Virus record (IMG/VR): IMGVR_UViG_3300020152_000052
Coordinates: 1-29,130 of that record
Strand: one strand, 5' to 3'
From: a virus
Length of the DNA stretch: 29,130 nt
Under the pieces are notes generated by a model. That model saw only the letters and a list, made by a program, of their open reading frames with translations, had not been told where the DNA came from and did not search any database. Positions 16,946-22,696 of the stretch are shown in pieces (within the stretch, counting starts at the first letter, position 1; each line of letters starts with the position of its first letter). A program made the position numbers and the translations under genes.

Positions 16946-17048
16946 GTAATACTGCTGATGACTGAATGGCTAGATTTGAACTAGCGGCCTTTGGCTTTCA
17001 CCAACTCTCTGTCCGGACTGAGCTACATTCAATCATCATGAGTATTAC
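16946..17048 (-). repeat. Leader module B: long helix capped by the tRNA-like fold
   Basis: Minus strand GTAATACT pairs perfectly with AGTATTAC (17041-17048 with 16946-16953). After a 2x2 internal loop, TGATGATTGAATG pairs with CATTCAGTCATCA (one T-G pair). The helix is therefore about 21 bp long and ends in the tRNA-like cloverleaf. See module A for the duplicated sibling. Confidence 0.6.
16961..17032 (-). tRNA. tRNA-like element (Phe GAA-like, anticodon loop defective); possibly pseudo-tRNA
   Basis: Minus strand. The acceptor stem is TTGAATG / CATTCAG (7 bp, one wobble). TA and a D-arm starting GCTCAG follow, with GG in the loop. The T-arm is perfect: GCTAG / CTAGC around TTCAAAT. The anticodon arm is abnormal: only TTGG / CCAA pairs and the loop TGAAAG has six bases, one short of a normal tRNA-Phe loop. 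No CCA is encoded. The acceptor stem continues without break into a 12-13-bp helix and then another 8 bp, so this may be a tRNA-like domain of the leader RNA rather than a tRNA. A degenerate phage tRNA is the alternative. Confidence 0.45.
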
Positions 17049-17136
17049 GTTTTTACAGTGCGAGCTATCCCTATGAATGGGAAGTCGCCTTGTAGTTATT
17101 TGCCATCCCATCGGGATAGCTATTTGAGCTAAGTGC

Positions 17137-17165
17137 ATTATATACGCTATTGTACGTTCGTACAA
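17137..17165 (-). promoter_or_regulatory. Late promoter (PR'-like) with overlapping palindromic site
   Basis: Minus strand TTGTAC (17160-17165), exactly 17 bp, TATAAT (17137-17142). The -35 box is half of a perfect inverted repeat TTGTACG, two bases, CGTACAA (17150-17165), a likely protein-binding site. It lies 10 bp beyond the stop of the Q-like gene, matching the lambda Q-PR' order. Transcription should start near 17130. Confidence 0.8.
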
Positions 17166-17174
17166 CAACTATTT

Positions 17175-17651
17175 TTACTTTTCTAACCGTAGACGTGTCT
17201 TTACCGCAACACTAATGTCTATCCCTCCAATGACGTTCAGCAGATAGTCAACGTTCTTACTCATGTTTGCGCCGATGAATGCAGCACGCTCGCTGTCCGT
17301 ATATCGCCTTGTGCCGACTCCATGGCATACAGGGCAGTCAATTACTTTGTCACCATCCCTTGCTACTTTAGAGCCACTGCAGGATGTGCAGAATTCAGCC
17401 AGCCATTCCCTTAATGCCTGTTCGGATGTCTTGATAGCAATGCTTCTATTCAAGCGAGGGAGGCTCTTGGCAAGCAGATATACAACCGGCTTATAGGCTG
17501 ATGCGTCATTGGAGTATTTAACGCGCCATAGCAGCGTTCCCATCCTGTCTGAGTAGCTGAATGCCGTGAGCTTATCCACGGCCCCTTCGTGTTCTGAATC
17601 GTCCCATTCCAGACTACTTGATGTGAGTGTCTTGCTTATGGCTTCTCGCAT
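17175..17651 (-). CDS. Q-like late antiterminator with zinc-finger motif
   Basis: 158-aa protein predicted to load on RNA polymerase at the adjacent late promoter and allow passage of the leader terminators. The key evidence is a pair of Cys motifs, CTSCSGSK at residues 88-95 and CPVCHGVG at 106-113, followed by TRRYTDSERAAFIGANM. Lambda Q has the same arrangement (CxxCxG, then CxxCxGxG followed by Ala-Arg-rich helix). It is somewhat shorter than lambda Q (207 aa). It is the last gene of the early operon and ends 10 bp before the late promoter. Its ATG carries the repeated leader element (17652-17687). Family membership is inferred from motifs and context. Confidence 0.7.
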   Translation of the reverse strand: MREAISKTLTSSSLEWDDSEHEGAVDKLTAFSYSDRMGTLLWRVKYSNDASAYKPVVYLLAKSLPRLNRSIAIKTSEQALREWLAEFCTSCSGSKVARDGDKVIDCPVCHGVGTRRYTDSERAAFIGANMSKNVDYLLNVIGGIDISVAVKTRLRLEK

Positions 17652-17687
17652 AGTGCGTCCTTTCTAGGAATTGCTTATCAACCGAGT
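17652..17687 (-). promoter_or_regulatory. Repeated gene-leader element, copy a (Q gene)
   Basis: Minus strand ACTCGG, 16 nt, AGAAAGGA, 6 nt, ATG. The AGAAAGGA part is the ribosome site. The ACTCGG box and the exact spacings recur before four other genes (20363, 20726, 25177, 26266). Confidence 0.7.
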
Positions 17688-17754
17688 CCAACAAATGAAC
17701 ATGAGGATTTGTTGTGTGTCTGGTATTTGGGATGGGAGCATGGGGGACCTTTGC

Positions 17755-17892
17755 TTATTCGTCTTGGGTTAACTTCAGCAGTTCTTTTTCGAGATGCCGA
17801 ATGTAGGTTCTGAGACAGCTATTGATAGCTGACAGCCCTATACAAACGACCAGCAACCATGTGAACCATTCTGGGAAAGTTATCGTTATCAT
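17755..17892 (-). CDS. Small single-span membrane protein (45 aa)
   Basis: Short gene in the gap between the nuclease and Q. The product begins MITITFPEWFTWLLVVCIGL, with one hydrophobic span at about residues 10-25 and a charged C-terminal tail (RHLEKELLKLTQDE). The ribosome site AGAAAGGA lies 7 bases before ATG. The 30 bases upstream (CCTCAA, 16 nt, AGAAAGGA) are a degraded form of the repeated leader element. The function is unknown; small membrane proteins are common in the nin region. Confidence 0.55.
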   Translation of the reverse strand: MITITFPEWFTWLLVVCIGLSAINSCLRTYIRHLEKELLKLTQDE

Positions 17893-17956
17893 CCATGCAT
17901 CCTTTCTGAACCATGTTTGTTTATTGAGGGATAAAATCTACCCAAAGGGTTTTTGT

Positions 17957-18343
17957 TCATTCGGTTACGGCTTCGGGATGCTGGGTTGCAGAACATCCAA
18001 CGTGACAGGAAAACGCATCACTTTTCCCATCAACTGCTTTCATGTAACGCTCAAGCGTTTGCAATGCCTCTCCGCTCTTAACCATGCCGCCTGAGAAGCA
18101 CAACACATCCCATCCGAGCAACTGCGCCTCGTTTATCTTTTCCATGTCACCCTCAATCCCTGCGCCCCTGCTGTGACGCCCTTGGGTGAAGATTGCGCCA
18201 TGAAGTTCTATAGCTATTTTCTTGGTGGGATTGGCAAAATCGAAGCGCCAGCGTCTGGTTGGGTGGAACCGATATTCCCTCTCGAAGCCTGGAATCTTTA
18301 CGGCCTTTAGCTGCATCTCGAATTGGTCTTCCAGTGCGCTCAT
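17957..18343 (-). CDS. PD-(D/E)XK-type endonuclease (DUF559/Vsr-like), resolvase candidate
   Basis: 128-aa nuclease. The core RWRFDFANPTKKIAIELHG (about residues 49-67) has the Asp and Glu expected of the metal site. It is followed by GRHSRGAGIEGDMEKINEAQ and LLGWDVLCFSGG, a signature shared by small phage PD-(D/E)XK enzymes. In nin-type regions such enzymes often replace Holliday-junction resolvases, which is the suggested role. I chose ATG 18343 because it overlaps the upstream stop as ATGA and follows GAAAGG. The longer frame from 18460 lies inside the preceding gene. The C-terminal tail has two Cys and a His of unclear meaning. Confidence 0.65.
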   Translation of the reverse strand: MSALEDQFEMQLKAVKIPGFEREYRFHPTRRWRFDFANPTKKIAIELHGAIFTQGRHSRGAGIEGDMEKINEAQLLGWDVLCFSGGMVKSGEALQTLERYMKAVDGKSDAFSCHVGCSATQHPEAVTE

Positions 18344-18618
18344 AGATAGCCTTTCGTGCAGGCGCGGATCATTGATTTTTCCCACTGGTGAATAAACCAC
18401 TCGTTTCTGTCCACGTTCGGCCACATACCGTTGTCGTAGTAGTGATGACATCCGTGGCAAAGATATGCGCCGAACAGGTCATGAGCCTTTATGCCCATTC
18501 CCTTTCCGTGCTTCTGGTGATTGCTGTGCGCCCAGACCACAGTTCCGTCATCAGCGCCACAAGAAACACAGCTTTCATGCTTGGCGGATTGCGTGAGTTT
18601 TTTGCTTCTCCAGTTCAT
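18340..18618 (-). CDS. DUF1364 (YbcO-like) putative nuclease
   Basis: 92-aa protein. It starts MNWRSKKLTQSAKHESCVSC, typical of DUF1364, then WAHSNHQKHGKGMGIKAHD and GAYLCHGCHHYYDNG, giving a Cys/His treble-clef of HNH style (Cys pairs at about 17-20 and 54-57). E. coli prophage YbcO is the known structural model. ATG 18618 overlaps the methyltransferase stop (ATGA) and follows GGAGATAGCAGC, so I prefer it to the in-frame start ten codons earlier. It probably acts in recombination or DNA processing within the nin block. Confidence 0.7.
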   Translation of the reverse strand: MNWRSKKLTQSAKHESCVSCGADDGTVVWAHSNHQKHGKGMGIKAHDLFGAYLCHGCHHYYDNGMWPNVDRNEWFIHQWEKSMIRACTKGYL

Positions 18619-19190
18619 GCTGCTATCTCCATTTGCCTGATTCCCCATTGGGTAGCCATAGCGTCTGCAATCCCCTGATAGGTGCGGCTGCGTTCCTTCC
18701 AGCGGTCAGGGCCTGGTGGCATCTTGTGGATACGGTCCTCGCGGCCTTCAACGATGTTTGTGTGTGCGAGTGGCGGCAAGCCCTTCAGCCAGAGGCATGT
18801 TGCTTTTGTTTCACCATGGCCGAATTGCCAGGGCTGAATAATCTGGTCAGGCTTTCTCCAGAGGCGCGACATGATGCACACAGGGTTTTCAATGGCTATC
18901 AGGGGGATGTCTGCTTTCGCCAGCATCATGAAAAAGCTCACTGCGGCTTGTTGCCTGCCGTCTAGTTTCTTCTCTGCGAAATGCCTTGCGCCGGAAACGC
19001 TCAGATGAGTGCAAGGTGGGTGGGCAATCATCATGTCCCACGGATAATCCAGAACATCCCGGACATCGCCTTGATAGTGAGGCCCTGGCGCTTCCGCTGG
19101 CAGCAGGTCGCAGCTCATGGCTTCGTGGCCATTCTTGATAAAGGCATCACGGACAGCGCCGGAGTATTCGCAGGCAACGAGAACCCTCAA
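18615..19190 (-). CDS. Phage cytosine-C5 methyltransferase-like protein
   Basis: 191-aa enzyme with an SAM-binding start (RVLVACEYSGAVRDAFIKNG, motif I), the catalytic PPC at residues 58-60 (IAHPPCTHLSVSG), and an ENP motif at 101-103 in place of the usual ENV. It is compact, lacking most of the target-recognition region of full C5 methyltransferases, like many small phage versions. The likely role is modification of phage DNA against host restriction. It starts with TTG, overlapping the NinB stop as TTGA, with a very good site GGAGGG five bases upstream, so the rare start codon is convincing. No partner restriction enzyme is seen. Confidence 0.7.
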   Translation of the reverse strand: MRVLVACEYSGAVRDAFIKNGHEAMSCDLLPAEAPGPHYQGDVRDVLDYPWDMMIAHPPCTHLSVSGARHFAEKKLDGRQQAAVSFFMMLAKADIPLIAIENPVCIMSRLWRKPDQIIQPWQFGHGETKATCLWLKGLPPLAHTNIVEGREDRIHKMPPGPDRWKERSRTYQGIADAMATQWGIRQMEIAA

Positions 19191-19642
19191 GCCGCCCTCC
19201 TCTCATGAAACTGAACGCCCATGCTTGCTCCGTCTGCGTATATGGCCTCTAGGTACTCCGCAAAACCTTTAACCGTTAGCTGTGTAGTGGAGCCGATAAG
19301 CACTTTCCCGCCGTTAGGCTTGTAGTCCCACTTCTTGTAGCCTTCCTTGCATAGTTCAGCGTCAAACTCTTCAGGCAGGTAGAGTTCCTTGAAATGTTCG
19401 TGCCAGATGGTGGGGCTGTAGGTTCTGCCGTTGATGTAGGCTTGTTCTGATATGTCAGCTAATGGGCCACTCCACATCAGGCTGTTCTGGTCAGGCTTAC
19501 GTACCTTCTGCTTCTCACGAATGACGACCTCGATAGGCTGCATAGGGTCTACAGGGGATTGGTCAATAAGTAGCCGTGCTGTGGCTTTCTGCATATCGCC
19601 TACTAGGTGAATAGTCTTGGTGGGGTATTTGTCGCGGGTCAC
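19187..19642 (-). CDS. ninB: NinB (Orf) recombination mediator
   Basis: 151-aa member of the lambda Orf/NinB family (lambda Orf is 146 aa), a single-strand DNA-binding protein that aids loading of recombinase on SSB-coated DNA. Visible family features are the central RKPDQNSLMWSGPLADISEQ (residues about 48-67), then YSPTIWHEHFKELYLP, and the C-terminal STTQLTVKGFAEYLEAIYA. The start is GTG, overlapping the preceding stop (GTGA), with GAGGGG upstream. An SSB partner is encoded on the plus strand of this phage (28451-28900). Confidence 0.88.
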   Translation of the reverse strand: MTRDKYPTKTIHLVGDMQKATARLLIDQSPVDPMQPIEVVIREKQKVRKPDQNSLMWSGPLADISEQAYINGRTYSPTIWHEHFKELYLPEEFDAELCKEGYKKWDYKPNGGKVLIGSTTQLTVKGFAEYLEAIYADGASMGVQFHERRAA

Positions 19643-19896
19643 TTATCGCCCCTCATGGCCGCATCCACTTGAGCTTCCAGATGGCCTGGACCATGCATTT
19701 CGCCTTCAATGAATATCTCCACTTCGAATCTGTTCTGTTGCCCGCTGTTATCTCTGAGCCAACGATAACGAGCTGCGTCATCTCTTAATGCTCGGTACTC
19801 ACTTCGTGATATCTCTACAATTCCGCCGCAATCGCAAGCTGATGGGGTTGGGTCATAAACTGCACAAATTGGCTTATGTTGGAATCTCATAGTCAT
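19639..19896 (-). CDS. Small phage protein with REYxxLRxDAxRYRWLRD motif (85 aa)
   Basis: Unknown function. The segment SRSEYRALRDDAARYRWLRD (residues about 31-50) followed by a C-terminal AQVDAAMRGDK is a pattern seen in many short phage proteins. The N-terminus has three Cys (residues about 11-23) in a small beta region that could bind metal. It is coupled to both neighbours by 4-base overlaps (ATGA at the start, GTGA at the end). Confidence 0.65.
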   Translation of the reverse strand: MTMRFQHKPICAVYDPTPSACDCGGIVEISRSEYRALRDDAARYRWLRDNSGQQNRFEVEIFIEGEMHGPGHLEAQVDAAMRGDK

Positions 19897-20363
19897 GCGT
19901 CATCCCTGCTTGCGTATTCGGAGCGCTCTACTGATTCATAGGCAGAGGCGATGCTTTGTTCATTAGGCTTCTGTGCTAATGGGCTGGGTTGCGGACGGGA
20001 GACTTTCTCAAAATAGAATGTGACGGGTATTCCTGTTTCTCGAACCAACCCGTACGCTTTAGCCAACCTGTAAATGGGGTGATAGTTGTTCAAGCTATTC
20101 AGGTGCCCGGCTATCCATTGCCGCCATCCCTCAAGGCTCATGCTGTGCTTGCTGATGTTGCAAGGTGGGCAAGCTGGCATCATGTTTTCTATCTTGTGCC
20201 GCTCTGGATATTGCATCCGCCCTTTATTTGCCCCCCATGGGTCGCGCACAACCGCCTCAAGATGGTCGGCATGCCAGCGCTCGGGCAAATCACAACCACA
20301 GTAAGCGCACTTACCGTCATACTTTTGCTTGAGTAATTCGCGCTGTTTTTTGGTGAGTGCCAC
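19893..20363 (-). CDS. HNH endonuclease
   Basis: 156-aa nuclease. A zinc Cys pair, CAYC at 19-22, is followed by HADH at 31-34 (catalytic His), Asn60, a second Cys pair CPPC at 65-68 and His73: a complete HNH treble clef. The C-terminal approximately 70 residues are an extra domain without recognised motif. The start is GTG, placed by the repeated leader element (AGAAAGGA six bases before it). It could be a free-standing mobile nuclease or a DNA-processing enzyme. It sits at the head of the nin-type block and overlaps the 85-aa gene by ATGA. Confidence 0.8.
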   Translation of the reverse strand: MALTKKQRELLKQKYDGKCAYCGCDLPERWHADHLEAVVRDPWGANKGRMQYPERHKIENMMPACPPCNISKHSMSLEGWRQWIAGHLNSLNNYHPIYRLAKAYGLVRETGIPVTFYFEKVSRPQPSPLAQKPNEQSIASAYESVERSEYASRDDA

Positions 20364-20399
20364 TTAGCTTCCTTTCTGATCCATGCCTATTTACCGAGT
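20364..20399 (-). promoter_or_regulatory. Repeated gene-leader element, copy b (HNH gene)
   Basis: Minus strand ACTCGG, 16 nt, AGAAAGGA, 6 nt, GTG. The ACTCGG box also encodes the last two codons (Thr-Arg) of the preceding ASCH gene and the next three bases are its TAA stop. Confidence 0.75.
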
Positions 20400-20726
20400 A
20401 ACCGACAAAACCTGATTTGGGGAAATTTGGTTACGCTCCGTGGATGCAGGTTGCGGACTGGAAACGTCTATGGCGAATACCTTCTCCGGCTTGTTGCCAA
20501 AGAACTCATGCGTGATTGTCTCTACCGTGTAGCCATTCCACTTGCGGACTAGGCGGCGCTCCGTGTCATCCCGTTTTGGGTAGCCGCGAGTAAGAATCAC
20601 ATTGCGGTAAGTGCGGCCCTCTAAGCGCTTCTTCCAATAGTCATTGAACAGGCGGAACTCTTTATTCTTGGTGCCAGCCTTGATCTGGTCAAAATAGATG
20701 CCTTTAACTGGTATCACTAAATCCAC
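20391..20726 (-). CDS. ASCH/PUA-like domain protein
   Basis: 111-aa protein. IPVKGIYFDQIKAGTKNKEF (residues 5-24) followed by RLFNDYWKKRL, then VILTRGYPKRDD, is the pattern of ASCH domains, with the Gly-Thr-Lys-x-Lys-E segment at the ligand groove. ASCH proteins are RNA- or modified-base-binding; the role in phage is not known. The GTG at 20726 is chosen because AGAAAGGA lies six bases upstream, as in the other copies of the leader element. A longer frame from 20777 would read through that element. The gene is bracketed by two copies of the element, like a cassette. Confidence 0.65.
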   Translation of the reverse strand: MDLVIPVKGIYFDQIKAGTKNKEFRLFNDYWKKRLEGRTYRNVILTRGYPKRDDTERRLVRKWNGYTVETITHEFFGNKPEKVFAIDVSSPQPASTERNQISPNQVLSVTR

Positions 20727-20762
20727 GATGCGTCCTTTCTGCAATGAATCAATTAACCGAGT
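20727..20762 (-). promoter_or_regulatory. Repeated gene-leader element, copy c (ASCH gene)
   Basis: Minus strand ACTCGG, 16 nt, AGAAAGGA, 6 nt, GTG. Upstream bases GGTT are shared with copy b. Confidence 0.75.
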
Positions 20763-20778
20763 AACCGTATGTCCCAAA

Positions 20779-21216
20779 TCAACCCGCCATCTCCATCAGC
20801 GCACATGAACCATTACCTATATGCGCCCCATCACTTCTTCCTATCCATGTGGCGTGTCTTTCCTCTACATGCCTTCCAACAGGGGGTGTATAGCGTTGGT
20901 ACTCACTGAGGAATGAGAGTGGGCCTTGTGGAAGAATGGGCAACGATTCATCTAAAGCGGCCTCAGCTTTCAGCTTCCTTAGCTCTTCGGCAGTAGGTGC
21001 CACTTTCGGGGTGAATGTCAGTTTTGGATTGGCCTTGTATCTCCACGGCGAAACGCTCGTGTCTATCAAGATATGGTTTCCAAGCTCACGCATGTGCTGG
21101 CTGATGGATGCCCTGCTAAGGCCTATGCGCTCTGATATCTCATGGGCGTTCAGGGGCGTCTTGCACAGTTCCAGAATGGCTAGCTTTGTTAAATCGGACT
21201 GAACGTATCTCTTCAT
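20779..21216 (-). CDS. Winged-helix (MarR/ArsR-style) DNA-binding protein
   Basis: 145-aa protein. Residues about 8-55 contain LTKLAILELCKTPLNAHEIS then RIGLSRASISQHMRELG, a clear helix-turn-helix with a following wing (IDTSVSPWRYKANP). The C-terminal half has a Lys/Glu helix and a His/Gly-rich tail without known motif. I take ATG 21216, which overlaps the stop of the 53-aa gene (ATGA). The frame upstream of it is a shadow of that gene. It lies between the P-like gene and the ASCH gene and is probably a regulator or replication accessory. Confidence 0.65.
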   Translation of the reverse strand: MKRYVQSDLTKLAILELCKTPLNAHEISERIGLSRASISQHMRELGNHILIDTSVSPWRYKANPKLTFTPKVAPTAEELRKLKAEAALDESLPILPQGPLSFLSEYQRYTPPVGRHVEERHATWIGRSDGAHIGNGSCALMEMAG

Positions 21217-21374
21217 TTTTCCGCTATCGCCTCTTCGAAACTGGCATGCCTGCTGATGAACTGTTGTGGGCTGATCTGCCATTTCTCGTAGATCCATTTT
21301 CCGTTCACCATGACTTTGCAAATTGAGTAATTCCCGCTCTTCCTTGCGTACTGTCCGTTGGGTTCCCATTTCAC
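21213..21374 (-). CDS. Small phage protein (53 aa), unknown function
   Basis: Short gene between the P-like and winged-helix genes. It starts VKWEPNGQYARKSGNYSICK and continues VMVNGKWIYEKWQISPQQF; the last 14 residues form a helix (ASFEEAIAEK). It starts with GTG overlapping the P-like stop (GTGA), with AGAGG about nine bases upstream, and ends overlapping the next ATG (ATGA). Both 4-base couplings and the Trp/Tyr-rich beta pattern argue that it is real. Confidence 0.6.
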   Translation of the reverse strand: MKWEPNGQYARKSGNYSICKVMVNGKWIYEKWQISPQQFISRHASFEEAIAEK

Positions 21375-21874
21375 GCAGCCGCCTCTTGTGAGCCAACAGC
21401 CTCATGCGCGAATCGCAAAGCAATGTCTTGTACGCTTCGTGGGTCGGCCTGATGCTGCTCGATGATCTTCTGCGCCCAATCCTTGTAAGCGTTGGTGGAT
21501 TTGAACGAGCGGAACGCCTGCTTGAGCTTCTGCTGATTAGCTTCCATTTCTTCCGGCGTGAACTTGCGCGGCAATGCCTGATGTGCTGGCTGATGCTTGC
21601 GCTTCATGTCGCGGCACAGGTCGCGGAACTCGGGAAGGGTTGGAGGAAATTTGTTGTGTTCAGCGCAGTAGGTGATAGCGTCGCCAATGTCCTTCAGCGA
21701 GAAGCCGTACAAACCGCCCTGCCACTCTTCCTTCACGGCATCCATGGGAATGTCTGCCCACATGTCAATCCAGTGTTTCCCGTACAGGCTCGCCATTCTC
21801 AAGAAGAGCCGGTCTATGGCTTGCGGGATAATGTTCTGGCGATACATCAATGATTGTTCTTCGTTCATTTCCAT
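21371..21874 (-). CDS. P-like replication protein (helicase loader candidate)
   Basis: 167-aa protein in the lambda P position. The N-terminal part has QAIDRLFLRMASLYGKHWID, then a MWADIPMDAVKEEW segment and LYGFSLKDIGDAITYCAEHN, FPPTLPEFRDLCRDM. The Phe-Pro-Pro-Thr-Leu-Pro-Glu-Phe motif at about residues 76-83 is common to phage P-type loaders, which bring host DnaB to the origin. It is shorter than lambda P (233 aa), lacking part of the C-terminus. It overlaps the O-like gene by 110 bases, so the start could be later (Met3, or Met27 at 21796). Confidence 0.65.
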   Translation of the reverse strand: MEMNEEQSLMYRQNIIPQAIDRLFLRMASLYGKHWIDMWADIPMDAVKEEWQGGLYGFSLKDIGDAITYCAEHNKFPPTLPEFRDLCRDMKRKHQPAHQALPRKFTPEEMEANQQKLKQAFRSFKSTNAYKDWAQKIIEQHQADPRSVQDIALRFAHEAVGSQEAAA

Positions 21875-22613
21875 TTGCTAGGTCTCCAAACATGGCTTTA
21901 GCGGTTGCGGTGCGTTTGTCGTGGATGGTTTGTTTCTGAGGACTGGCCCGGGCTGCTGGCCTAGGCTCGTGCAATCCCTGCCAACCACCCTCTGCCGCAT
22001 CCTCCAGAGCCTTTGCATAGTCCAGGCCCTGCTCTCTCCAGCGGGTCAGCTTTTCAATGGCTAACTGCTTTTGTTCTGCAGAAGCAGATTTACGCTTCCC
22101 CTTGGAATGCCATATGTCCCAATGCTGCTTGTTGATCCATTCAGGAAGCGCGAACGTTTTTTTCGCGCTCATGGGTTTTTCTTCTTCAATGCTTAAATGC
22201 TTTAATTCTTGTTTAGTGGTTATCTGCTGGTTATCTGCTGGTTGCTTGTTGGTTGTCTGCTGGCTGTTCTGCTGGTTATCCTGCTCAACCTCATCCTGAT
22301 ATTTGCTATAGTTTTCAATGGTATAAACGCTGAATCTGTTGGTTGATTCGATGGTTAAAATTTCCAGTTCTACGAGCCTGTTGAGCGATGTGCGTATCTG
22401 CTGCTCCGTTTGCTTGAGCCTTGCGGCTAGCTCAATGCGGCCACTAATGAACTGCCCTCTCTTCAACTCAATAACGCCTGTTGGGGTGCCTACTTTTCTG
22501 TTCTTATGGGTAGCGTTCAAAAGGATGTACATGAATAGAGCGAGCGTGTTTGGAAGCTGAATGAGGCCGCTGTCCTCAATCTTTCTCCAAACCTTCACAT
22601 ACCCTCTATTCAT
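21765..22613 (-). CDS. O-like replication initiator (winged-helix)
   Basis: 282-aa protein. Residues 1-105 (MNRGYVKVWRKIEDSGLIQL, then GVIELKRGQFISGRIELAAR, TEQQIRTSLNRLVELEIL) are a phage replisome-organiser winged helix. A Gln/Asn/Thr linker (DNQQNSQQTTNKQPADNQQ, residues about 115-133) follows and is encoded by tandem iterons. The C-terminal part contains EWINKQHWDIWHSKGKRKSA and WQGLHEPR, typical of O/DnaT-like proteins. It would bind the iterons in its own gene and recruit the P-like loader. AAAGG lies seven bases before the ATG. Confidence 0.75.
   Translation of the reverse strand: MNRGYVKVWRKIEDSGLIQLPNTLALFMYILLNATHKNRKVGTPTGVIELKRGQFISGRIELAARLKQTEQQIRTSLNRLVELEILTIESTNRFSVYTIENYSKYQDEVEQDNQQNSQQTTNKQPADNQQITTKQELKHLSIEEEKPMSAKKTFALPEWINKQHWDIWHSKGKRKSASAEQKQLAIEKLTRWREQGLDYAKALEDAAEGGWQGLHEPRPAARASPQKQTIHDKRTATAKAMFGDLANGNERRTIIDVSPEHYPASHRPALLENGEPVRETLD
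22218..22285. repeat. Iterons: six tandem 11-12 bp repeats, probable replication origin
   Basis: Plus-strand consensus GGTTATCTGCT. Copies begin at 22218, 22229 (both perfect), 22240, 22251, 22262 (12 bp) and 22274 (12 bp). They lie inside the O-like gene and are bordered on both sides by A/T-rich stretches, the arrangement of lambda ori. Confidence 0.7.
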
Positions 22614-22696
22614 GAATTAGCCTTTGTTATGAAACGCACCGAAACGAACTGAATACTTCTGCTTTAATCCCGCTTAATGGGCTTCTTGTAACCTGC

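Larger units (their letters stand above)
16336..17130 (-). ncRNA. Long structured late leader RNA (about 800 nt, no credible ORF)
   Basis: Predicted transcript from the promoter at 17137-17165 to the first late gene. I see many perfect inverted repeats in minus-strand sense. A 5' helix AGCTATCCC / GGGATAGCT (17113-17121 with 17063-17071) continues with ATGGGA / TCCCAT. There are two long-helix modules (16946-17048 and 16560-16642). GCAAAG plus CCCTCTAA pairs with TTAGAGAG plus CTTTGC (16708-16721 with 16644-16657, one mismatch). CTAGAACAG / CTGTTCTAG is 9 bp. CATAGA / TCTATG is 6 bp, as is ACGGGA / TCCCGT. The only frame longer than 60 codons (16605-16817) is covered by these stems and I reject it. 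In lambda the equivalent leader is short (6S RNA); this one is four times longer. Confidence 0.6.

Noticed and set aside
17930-17960. Short ACCC / GGGT hairpin with T-run after the nuclease gene as a plus-strand terminator
   Set aside because: Only four pairs with a three-base loop, and no plus-strand transcript is expected there.
17957-18460. Nuclease gene starting at 18460 (167 codons)
   Set aside because: The first 39 codons overlap the DUF1364 gene; ATG 18343 has GAAAGG upstream and the usual ATGA overlap.
20779-21423. Winged-helix gene starting at 21423 (214 codons)
   Set aside because: The upstream 69 codons lie over the 53-aa gene, which has coupled start and stop signals; ATG 21216 overlaps its stop and begins directly before the HTH domain.
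22218-22285. Tandem repeats considered as a CRISPR array
   Set aside because: The units are 11-12 bp with no spacers, and lie in frame inside a replication gene, so they are iterons.
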